Below, piece after piece: positions 42,101 to 54,100 of a stretch of 64,000 nt of DNA. The stretch's first letter is position 1. Each line of letters starts with the position of its first letter. The translations under genes and the position numbers were made by a program. The stretch covers positions 46,676,001 to 46,740,000 of the forward strand of contig NC_087067.1 in NCBI RefSeq assembly GCF_963678635.1, in the 5' to 3' direction. The notes under the pieces are model-generated. The model searched no databases, was not told the origin of the DNA, and saw nothing but the letters and a program-made list of their open reading frames with translations. Origin of the DNA: Symsagittifera roscoffensis. Taxonomy: Eukaryota; Xenacoelomorpha; Acoela; Convolutidae.

Positions 42101-45100
42101 CATTGTTATTTTGATTGAACCCAAAAATTCTCAATTTGGGAGGATATTTCTCAAAAAAAAAACGGTCAACAAATCACTGCGAAAAAAGTCAGAAAGTCAA
42201 ATTTTTGACTTTTCCGAGAATATTAACTTTTAGGTCAGAAAATTTGGGCGTAGTCGGCTAAGCAAATGAACTTCCCACAACCCGTTCTTTGAATTGATCC
42301 CAAAAGCTCAGATATAGCAGAGTAGCTCTCAAGAATATTCAAAAAGTTTACAAACGGTCAAAAATCATAAATTTGACTTTTCAGAGGGCGATAACTTTTA
42401 GTGTTAACTACTGTGGCAGCTGATCCAGGGGAGCTTACCACTACCCTTTATCTCCATTAAACCCACAACATCAGATTTGAGCGGCTAGTTTTCAAGAAAT
42501 TTGGGCGTGACTGCTTATGCAGGGAGCTTTCGAAAATCTTTCTATTCATTAAAACCAAAAACTCAGATTTAAGGGGGTATTTTTCGAGAAAACAAAAAAA
42601 AATCATAAATGTAAGTCAAATAATCCCCCACAGACTTTTTCGAAGGCCGTAGACAGATGAGTCAAGTAAAAAGAGACTCTAGGGGAGTATTCAGTCTCTA
42701 GCGGAGTAGGCAGCTTTCAATTCATACCCCTTTTTTGAAAAGCAATAGAACTTTGAGACAACTAAAATTTTTCCAATAAATTTGGAAATAGTTTTTCATA
42801 AGGGAAAAATTTCAACAAACTGATTGGTAATCATGCAATCATGCAACCAACTTGAAAAGTGCGGATAGGAGTGTTTAAACAGTGTTTCCTTTGAAACGAC
42901 CCAAAATTAGTCATTAAGCCGATGAAAAACAGGCCGAGGAATTTTTTTTTTAGCGAAAAAAAAAGAAGAAGGAAATACGAAATCAAGGTAAGTTAACTAC
43001 AAATTGTACAAGGAAATCAAACACTAAAAGCAACATTAATCAAAATCATCGGGCGCAGCAAAAAAAAACGATTCCAAGGTAAGACAACTAAGCCGAAAAC
43101 AGATCAGCAGACAAATAATTGGCCGACAATTTTATTTGAAACATAAAAATTCCAGTTTGCAAAAAACCGGAACCTTTGCCGTCCCAGGCATATTCGTTAC
43201 CTCCAGGCTAAGTTGGCTTGGATTGCATAGAAATTTGAATTCATTATGAACCAAGTTATTCTGTTAAACAAGTTGTTAACCCGAAAAAGTCTATATTTCG
43301 GTTTGATAACGCTTGCTAATCTTAAACGTAAAATTTTTTTTAGAAGGCAGCTATGCGAAGAGAAATTAACACTTGACTTTCCAAAATTGTTGAAAAATCT
43401 GAGTTAAGCAATGAGATTTTTCATAGGGCTACATACCATCTTGGTTCGTTATGGTCAAAAGGTAGCAAGTGTTTTTAGCTCGAGTTTCACAGAGCGTCTC
43501 CTTCTTAAGACACTTCTTCGCTCCGTTCTTCTCACACAGAAGACCTGAAAAAAAAAATTTAAAATTAGTTCGAAACTAATTTTCTAATTTCCAAATTTTA
43601 TATTTCAAGTTTTCATGCTCAAATTGATGATTTAAATTCTTCGCGAGTGCTTTAATCAAATTGAAGTACGAAAGGCAGAAGTAAATGAGCTGAAGCTTAA
43701 CAAACACCAGAGGTGGATTTAGGGGGGAGGTGGACGCCCCCTTAAGGACTAGAACCCCTGTCGACCCAAAGGGTCCCCCCCCTTTGTACTATTTTGAGAT
43801 ATCAATTTTTGGCGCAGCAAAATTTTACCAAAACAGGGTCTTTTTAGTGCTTTGGGAGAGCTCGGAAAATCAATTTTTCGAGAAAATCCTAGATCCGCCC
43901 CTGACAAACACATCAGATAGTTCCCAGATCGTGTGAAATGAATGTTTCATGGAAAAATTTACAACAAACGCCACACTTGCTAAGTTTTACAGTTGTTTGG
44001 TTGCCTAGAATTCGCAATCAATTGCTGAGACATTGACTGACATGATTCAATTAATTTTCTTGTAACACGGAATTAGATACATACAAAATATAGACATACA
44101 TGTACACTTGCAAGAGCTGTGCAAAACATCTATTAAATTTTCAAAACGATTCAGCCGTCATTAACACAACTCAAAAAAACGTCTACGTATCTAACGCATT
44201 TCCAAGCAAATGTAATCTATGTAAGGACTAAGGATGTCGACTGAAAACAATGTTTTGGTTAGTGAATCGTAACACTGCGTCAGCACTAATGGGCATATTT
44301 AAATCATAAAACGCTTCAACAAATTTAAGCTGTAAAGCCATCTAAAGATTAAATAATCATTTAGACACAGAGGCGAAGGGGTGCTTCACGTCAGTTACGA
44401 TACGTCTAAGACATAACACCGCGAACAAACGAAAAATGAGCCAAAATTTTGAGAAACTACATCTACCAAAACTTTCGCATAACGCTGTCTCGGATTAAAT
44501 TCAATTTACAAAAAAAACATCAAGGAGGCAATATGAGGCTACTAAGCCGATAAAACAGATTGTTAATAGACTAAACACATCAAACAAATTTTAAAATAAA
44601 CGGGTATTTGCGACCCCCTCACCAACCAATGTAGGCGGCGATCTGGGATTTCCTCGAGCGGAGGTGGGGGGGGGGGTTTCTATTACAATTTTGCTGACCT
44701 GACTTTCCGCGCTCTCCCAAAAAATATAACCCTATTTTGAGTGAGAAAATTTTCTGCAGGCCAATGCGACGTTTTAGGCGCTTTTTTGAAACCGCTATCC
44801 TCTGAAAACTAGCATATATTTTAATTATACGCAAAATGCTCCCTTCTCGTGCACAATTTTTGTTAGTATTAATTATACAGAGGTGGAACTGAGCTTCGCA
44901 CCACTTGCGATATAATAAAACTGCCTGCAACATTAGAAACTCTACAGCGTGTTACAGCAACTTTGAATGAAGCTGAACCATCCAGCTACGGGAACCAATC
45001 CGACAAAAAGACTTCTAATTTGCAAAAAAAAAGCCCGGCCGGATTCGAACCGCACATTTTTAACAAATCGAGCTGCTAAAAATACAACCATTGTGAAAAG

Positions 45101-48100
45101 TAAATTTCGATTGGGCCGGATTTTAAAATGCTTAAAGCAACTGCATTGAAAAATATTTACAGCTAAAATAAACGATTCATGGGTGTGGCAACTAAGCCGA
45201 CAAAACACAGGCTGACAAATAAAAGAACGAAATTGTTTTGAACCGGAATATTCACCGTTTGAAAAAAAAATCAGGTATTCGTTACCACCAGGCCAAATGT
45301 GCAAAAGACACTACAAAATTTGATTCGATTATGAACTAAGGTACATCAGGAGAGCAATGAGGACAAAGTTGTTTACGGGAAAAGTCTAGTACCCGATTTT
45401 AATACCCTTGCTTATCGCTAAAGTAATCAAACAATCTTCTTGGATACCGCCTATAAGAGATAATAGAAATAGCTAGAGGATATAATGGAGAAAAAACGGG
45501 CATGTCAAGTGAACCGACACGTCATTTCAACAGACATCTCATATAAACTGTTATTTCAAATACAGATGCGATGCGGAGCTTTGCAACACTTACGATGTAA
45601 AAACACATTGCGCTACAAAATGGTGGATGAAAAAAAGACAGATATCAAAAAACATTTCTGAAAAATTAACTTGACAAAAATTGAAAAATTACAGCTACAG
45701 AAACTGCATATTTGTATCGGATGAAGTTAATAGACAGCCCCGAGCGGCAAAAAAGGCGACAAACTTTGGATCAAAATCTGTTGAGCCGAAAACAAAACTA
45801 CTGTCATAAAAAACTCCATAAAATTCAAAACATTTTACGACCCATCCAAACTGAAACACATCATCCCAAACGGATATTTGGCCCCCGAAATTACGCAAAA
45901 TAAAATGACTAAGTCGATATACCATAAGCTGAAACTGTTTGAATATTTTAAAAAATGGAAAATAACTCAAAATCAGACGGTAAAATTACAAAGTTGGGAA
46001 GTTTCAGTTATAGTAAAAACTGTACAAATTGAAACAAAAAGCAAACCAATGCTTTAAAGAGTAAACCAACAAAAACTCAATCAGATAAAAATGGCGTTTA
46101 AAAAAACGGAAAATACACCGACCAAAACTAAGACGAAAACCGTGAACCCGAAAAATAATGGAGACATTTTTTTTTTAAATATAATTACAACCTGAAACTT
46201 GAAAAGATAATTACAATCTAAATTCAAATCTTTGAAAAGATAATTACAACCTGAAATCACAACCTGAAATCAGAAGATACTCTAGAAGTGAAGATCCTCT
46301 ACAAGAGATCCTCCTCTAGAAATGTGGACAAAGTTGTTTCCGGGTAGTACCCGATTGCAATACTCTTGCCTATCGCAGGGGTAAAAATTATCCATTTTCG
46401 GCCGACCAACCCTGAAACTTTCTAAAGGCGCGCTTGGCGCCAAAATATACTAATGTTAAAGGGTAGCACGCGCCCAAAAAAAAACAATTTTTCGGCCGCA
46501 AATTTTTCGCCCGAATTGCGTTTTTGGGCCGAGTCGGTTTTTTTTCTGTTCATTTGCGTTCATTGAATCTTTTCCAACTGTCTGTTGGCTATGTTCTAAT
46601 CTTCCAAAGCCCATTTTCATCATATCATCTTACACAGGTTTTTCAAGTGATTCTTTTGTTTTTTAATTTAGTTTATTGGAAGTGGCTCTGTTCCCTCCCT
46701 CATTACCTTGCTTTAGCTTAAGCTTTTCTGTAAATCAATTTTTTGGAAAAACACTCTTTATATTTTTAAATGTGAATGAATGTAGTGAGAACATGCATAG
46801 GTCCTGTTAGTTTCCTGAAAATTTTTTGAAAATCCGCCCCACCCATCGAGAAATTCCTAGATCCGCCCAACCCCTCGAGAAATTTCTAGATCTGCCCCTA
46901 CGTATTTGAAATGCAAACATGCTCAAAGAACGTTTGTTTCACTAATATTCAACGAGACGTCCATGGGATGAGGCTTGTGAACAGAGTTGTTCACGATAAC
47001 TTAAATCTAGCTCCCAATTGCGACAATACACCTGCTCTCGCAAGCGTAACAGCAATCAAATATATAAGCATTACAAAGGTTCTACCCAGAGGCGGTCTTT
47101 CAAAGTTTATACGTATTTTTTCAGCGGATGTTCGAACTTCAGAGAAAAAAAACCGTCGCACCCCCGTCCCAATCTTCTATTGCTTGGACACTTGGCAATT
47201 TAACATAGCCAAGCGAAGATTGGAAAGAGTAATGAACGCAAGTAAACATAGAAAAAAAACACTTGACTTTGTTGAAAAAATCTCAACTTTCGAATTTCAG
47301 AGAAAAAAATAGATGCCCTTTAAGCTCTTTGAATTACCAGACCGTGGCGCTTTTTTGATAACATTAACCCAATTTGAGAAAACTGGATCAATGGGTAAAG
47401 TTTTCGTTCCACAGGAAATCTAAAAATTAAATTCCACTTTCGAAATTAGAAATAGTTCATGTTTTTTGCGCCATTTCCACGTTCGTAATTGGAGATTGCT
47501 ATTTACGTCCAATTTCAGCAGATGAAGTTCAATTGAACTCAAAAAGTGCATTATATCAAAGTGCATCAATATTTTAAGACTTTTTCCTGGAAAAAAAAGC
47601 AAAAAAAAAAATCAGCAAGACCTATATAAGAGTCTTCACTACGTTCATTGCTCTTAATATGCTAGCATTACAATGGTTATACCCAGAGGCGGTTCTAAAA
47701 GAGCGTTAATTCAAAGTTTTTACGTATTTTTTCAGCGGATTTTCGAATTTCTGAGAGGAGAAGCCGTCGCATCTCTCCCCACTGCCGTGACCCAGTCTTC
47801 TATTGCCGTGACACTTGGTAATTTATCAGAGCATTATTATGTTAAGATACTTGGCTCTTTTCCACTTTTCCTCTCATTTCAATTTCAGTTTTAAAAAACT
47901 ATTTAAACATTGTCATAAAGTAATGAAATTTTGCATGGTGAACAAACAAAGTATTGTGAACAGATTTTTTGTCCATACCTTAAATCGCAACATCACGCGT
48001 TTAGCCATAATCACATGTAAAATTACTTTGAAAAATCCAAAAAAGAAATTTTCGATTTTTCGGGGGGGGGGGGGGGGGGGTGATGGAAAAGAGCCGATAA

Positions 48101-51100
48101 TTTATAATTTTTGCTGACCTATGAAGTTTCGTAATCTTGTGAAAGTGTAAGGGTAGCAATGAGCGAAGTAGCACATGTCTCCTTTGTGTGTGAATTCCAC
48201 TTGCCACGAAAGAACTGCAAACTGGAACTCCAGTTCGGCTGAGGACGACAGCGGCACTCCAGTCTTGCAGTATTTGGCACATTTCACTTCTGTTTTGGGA
48301 GAGTAGGTGACGTGGTGACCTATCCTATGCCACCCAATTGATTTGCCAATGGCCGTGATTTCAGAATACATCAGCGGACGCATGCCTGAACAAAAAATCA
48401 ATTTCAAAACAAAATTTGAGTTCTGGAATGATGCGATGTTGACCTTTTTTTATTGACCTTTTTTTAGGTCGACTAAATTGATTTTCTGAGCTCTCCCAAA
48501 GCACTAAAAAGACCGTTTGAAGAAAAAAAACAGGTAAAAAAGGCGTTTTTAAGCACTTTTAGGACAGCTTCGACCAAAAATTGCGTTTTTCGGCGCGCGC
48601 TCCACCCTCAAACTTAGAATGTATTGCTGCCCGAGGCGCCTTAAAAAAATGTAGCCCCTCTCCCCCTAAATCTGCTACTGATGCAATGTGAAGTATAGAA
48701 ATTGATATTCTCGATGAAGGACAGCAAAAAATATGTATCATAATTAAAGAAGGAGGGGCATCTTTACGTAGCGTGAATTGACAAAATGGGGCGGTTGGGG
48801 ATTTGGTTGTAAGAGGACAAAAAATGGTGATGTATATCAGATAGTTCTATCCAATATTTTCGTTATCCAAAAAGAATGCGTCTTAAATAGTCAATCATGA
48901 CAAGAAATCACATTATTTTAAAATAGTTTCTACTGACTCAAAAAAATTAAAACATATCAATTCAATTTAAAATGCGAAGCCGAAAAGGATTCCCGAATAG
49001 CTGCCGCCTATCTACACATGAAACAACTGATTAAAGGCTTCAATTCAGACATATTTAAGCATCACAAATTTAACTTCAGCATCAGTTAAGCCCATCAAGA
49101 GGCCTAATAACTACAAGAGCCTCTAACTACAAGTAAAGCCCATCAAAAATGCCTACTAACTACAAGAGGCCTACCACAATTGTAGAGTGAGTCAGGTTTG
49201 GATAGGTTGATGATTTTGAAGCAGTAGCTCACTCCGGGAACCATGCCGCCCACTCTGAAGTAGAACCACTGAGTGTGTCTATCCGTGAACAGATCTGCTC
49301 GCAACACCAACTCGTAGTCCAATTCACCTCTGAAAACAAGCAAAACCAAATAAACATCAGCTTCAACGTAACATCCATTGACGAGAGGAGACAAAGCAAA
49401 AGAGACAAAGACAGGGCGGGCCTCCTCCTCCTTGAACGACTACAGACAACAATTGCCAGGCCAAAATATAACAAAGAATTCACCATTTAGAAATTATAGA
49501 AATTACGAAGTTCAATTCAGCGATAACATTTCACCATTTAGAAATTATATACGAAGTTTACTTCAGCAATAACGTAGAGTGATACCAATCTTGATTTCTT
49601 CTCATTTCATGAACTCCATAGTTTTAGAAAAACCTTAAAGAAAGAAAGAAAGAAAACATCAAATTTAAATATACAACATAACAGATCATTAGAAAAACCT
49701 TGATAGAGAAATTTCGTTCACGGTTTCGAAATGAAAAACTACCAGCAAAACAGCAGTAACTTACACTCTAAAAGCTAAGGCCAAGTTTCCACACTCGAAT
49801 CGGGACTCAAAAACTAAGGAAGGCAGTGAGTTCTCTGGAACCTCATGGGGAACTGGGGATGTTACGAATCTCGAGGAATCGTAGACTAGGAGAGGCGACT
49901 CCCATAGAGGATATTGCACATAGCGGGCTCGCTCGTTGTTAACACTACTATTGGACACAGTCCTGTTGCTAGTATTGCACGGTCCTGATTGGCTACTCGA
50001 ATCAGCACCATTGTTGTTCTCGCCTAAAAAATATATGACTGCATTGTAATATTACCGATACCAAAAAACATCAAGGAAGGCGTTTGATTTCACACCAAAA
50101 TTAGGTCTAAATCAAAATTCACGATTTTACATTACAGCCAGCAAACTAATTGTGTTAAAAGTCATTCAAAAAAGTAAAATCGAAAAAAAAATAGTTGAGC
50201 TCCAATGTCAATTTTCCTTAAATGTTTTGTTGTTACAGAAAAATCTACCACATAGTTTAAAGTGTAACCAAAAATCAAAGTATGAGAAATTATACAGACC
50301 TAAAGCAAAAGATAGAAGTTCTGGATTTTTTGGAACGTCTATAATATGATTTGGAGTTTTGACCAAAGGTCCGTAACCACTAGGCCAAAAGGGTCCATCG
50401 TAAGATAGTTCCATTCCAATTTCATCCGCAAAAACTCCTTTGCAGTCCGTGGATTGAATACTTCCATTTCTCACTGCTTCCTTGAATCCTTCCTTGCAGA
50501 ATTTTCGAAACAGCATTCTCTTTGTTTCGTAGGCTGTCGTCGAAAATATGTTATCACTGTTATCACTTGAGTCGATCCAGTCACTTGGAACCGTGTTATT
50601 GGCGAGCTTGCTTTCGTTCGCCGAGGGTGAGTTATAACTAAGCACATTGACGTCGGCCGAGCTAGAACACGATGACGATGGCTGATCTGATACCGGAATT
50701 GCCGAAACTCCGCGTGGATTTTTCATCCTATCTAACTTCTTCAAGAATTCTGAATCTGTGATTCCATTGTCAAGATTAGCAAATTTTCGTTTCCATGAAT
50801 CCCCGATCAAACCCGCGTTTGCAGATTGCGAAAGAATCATATTCTGCTCCAGGTCCTTAAATTATTACACCATTATCAATTTACACCAAGTGGGGCAAAA
50901 AAGATGAGAATCTAAAAACGGACGGCATAAATTCCAAACATTGAAATGCTACAATTTATATTCACCTAAACATGCACAGCTGAAAAAAAAGACCGCCAAT
51001 TTGAAACAACAAATAATGAGTCGATTGAATATTCACTGAAGTTTTCGTCGAAAGAAACAAACGAAAAACGGAATTGTTGGAAAACGGAAAACAGATAGTT

Positions 51101-54100
51101 GGAAAAGCGTAAAAGAACAAGAAAATAGTCAACAGACTATGCGAAAAAGTCAATGAACGCAAGTAAACAAAAAACTACGGACTTGTTCTTTAAAAAATCG
51201 AATTTATACGAAAAAAAAATGCCCTTAAAGCTCTTTGAATTTCAAAAACAATTAATGATTGACACTTTTTTGATTAAATTAGCCCAAATTGAAAAAACTG
51301 GCTCAATAGGTAAAATTTTTAGTTCGCAGGGAAATCTGTATGCTATGTCCGTGTATTTGTTTGTTTTGAAGTTATTAGATAGTTGTTTTTGTGTTTTTTT
51401 AAGGGCATTTCTTATATTGTGCTTAGAAAAATAATTTGAAACATATGTGAGTTGTCTAGAAGGATGTGAAGTATAACTCTAGAAATTATGCAATTGAAAG
51501 CGCTTGTTTGTGTGTGCGTGTTTGAACTATGCATTCAGCTAATATCTGTACACGGAGGCGAAACGGAGCTTCGCATCACTTACCATACATACAAGAAAAC
51601 CGCTCAGTTAAAAAAACTCGAGCAATTCAAATATCGACACAGATGTGAAGCTGCTCTTCCCAAACACAAGCGGGAAAACGACAAAAAAGCAGCTCTAACT
51701 AAATAAGAAAAAGTAGAAATAGGCCTCGACTTATAAAAACTTTTGCTATTTATGGGATTCGAACCAGCGCTCTCGAGATTTGGAGTTCATGTCCTTCCCT
51801 CTCAGTCAGGGGCGCTTAACCGTCAGTAACACTCACACTTATCACAAATAAAGCAAAGAACAGATGCTATGAAACTTCCAATCCTCGAGATCGTGATTAT
51901 AGCAAAAAGGCCACCAAATGAGCACTTTTATTTGCGAAGCAGTTTGTGAAAAGAGTAGGTTCTAACTAAAACACAACGCTCGCTAGTATAAAAATACTGA
52001 ATCTATCAAAAAGAATAAAGCTAGGCTTGAAAAAACGACATGCCAAGACAATAGAATGTGAAATTAACATCGGAATTAGCTGAAAAAACAGAAAGCCTTT
52101 AAGCAGAAAGCACTCACTGAAAACTTTTTTCGCTCATCAAACGACGCAATATTAAGCCACTAAGCCAAAATAAAATAGGCCGAAGTTTATTGAACTGAAT
52201 AAGGCAAGGGAAAAAATTAGACGAAGTTTTGAAAAATCGAGTAGGTGAACGTACAACATAAGGAAAATTTAAAATAAGACATTCAAAACACTTACAAAGG
52301 TAAAACATGTGTGTTGCAGGAGTTTCAACAGAGCGGACGAGCAGATGAGCCTAAGAGATGAGTCCTGGGAAGTCTTTAAGGGAAAAAAGTCTATTTCCCG
52401 TTTGCAACATACATGCTATCGTTCTCGGTTGCAACATACTAGCTTTCCTAAGTTCAACGAGTGTAAATATCATCCGCTCAAAAGACTTATCGAAACTGGT
52501 ACTGGTCTGAACCATACGTTGGAAGCGGTTGCCCAGACAATAAAAATGATGATGACAGTAATGAAACGTCCTGAAAGATTTAACGGGTCTGGTCATACTC
52601 GCAGTGGCTAATAATCCAAGAAAAGCAGCATCAAACTGGAAAAGGCGAGAAAGTCGACAACTCGCAACAAGGGAAGACGAAGGTAGCAACTATCCGACTC
52701 TCGGCGCACTTCATTAAAACAAAAAAAGGCTACAGTGCACCGCTGAGCGCGCAAAAAAAATTTGCTGGTGTTGGCTCGAAAGTGAAATTAATCATATCTA
52801 ACTCAAGGCCCACTATGCATTGGACAGAGACTTCCAACAACATCAGATCGAAAATGCGTCCTAAGAAAGAAGAGAAAAAGAAAGAGCACGAAGATCAGTG
52901 TCCCAAAAATCCGACCACACCAAAATCTTTCAAAAACCGACCTGAGAAGCTCAAAAACAAAAAAACGTGTTCATTCTTCAACCGTTCGAGCAGAGGCCGT
53001 AACATTAGCAAGTTTTCGTTTCAATCTTTTAAGCTCTTCCAACTCAGATAACACCCCTCATTTCAAGAAAGAAGCAGAGGAAGATGAGGGCAACTACCGT
53101 GATTTTGCTCACTGACCAGATTACTCGCTAAAATTCCAGCAACCCGATTGCAGTATGGAGCGGCGAAGCACAATGCACTTGATGACATCCAGGAGGTTCT
53201 TCGCAAAACTTGATGCCTGGCGGACTCAAACAAGTTTTCCGAACGAACTCAAAAAGAAAGTTTCAACAGGAAAGGTATGTAGCCTGGAAAGAGCATGCCT
53301 GATGAATCTGAGTACGTACCCGAGAGTTACTCGGCCTATCCTGTGGAACATAACGGGGCAGTATGGTTTCCAAGGTACCTTGCTACGACGAATCAAGGTG
53401 TTCATGAAGAAACTGCATACAAAGTTACGCGCAACACAGAAGAAAGCACCATTTGGATGCCTATAAAGGACCGATCGAGAGCTGATAATCATCACCCATA
53501 GTATTTAATATCCTGCTCCGGTTGTAATAGGAACAACTGGACATCAAAGATAGCCGGGATCGAAGTATCCAAGCTACCGGGCCATACATGCATGGAACAG
53601 ATTTGATAACATCGAAACAACAAGAGCAAAATCTAAAAAGCCATGAACATTCTGTTCGTGGCTGATATAACCATTTTGAGCCCAAAGACATAGTTGAGAA
53701 AGCAAAACAGATAACAAAATACAGTGATTATTTTCGAGGAAACGGCTAACAAGGAAGAGAACATCATATATGGAGGCGGTGATACATGAGAAACAGGATT
53801 TCTGTGCGTCTGGCTAGGAAGACAGAAGGCATGAAAAAGCGGTTAGGTCGAATCTGGATAGCATGGTTTGAAGTCAAGAAAATGTTTAAGCAAGAGAACA
53901 AGCGAAGTGATATAAACGCTGGTTAAAAGCTTCGCTCTCTGCACTTTCAAGTAAAATTGCAAAGGTTTGGCGAAATCAATCAGTTTCAAAATGCACCGGA
54001 AATACTCGACAGATGCGTTTCAAACTGAAAAATATTCCCCAACTTTTAGAAACGCGAAAAAAATACAAAAACTTATGGGACATGAGCGAGGCATTGAGAG

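Noticed and set aside
44619-45304. Two minus-strand frames of 104 and 120 residues
   Set aside because: They run through family E and SINE-like repeats with no recognisable domain and no conserved composition.
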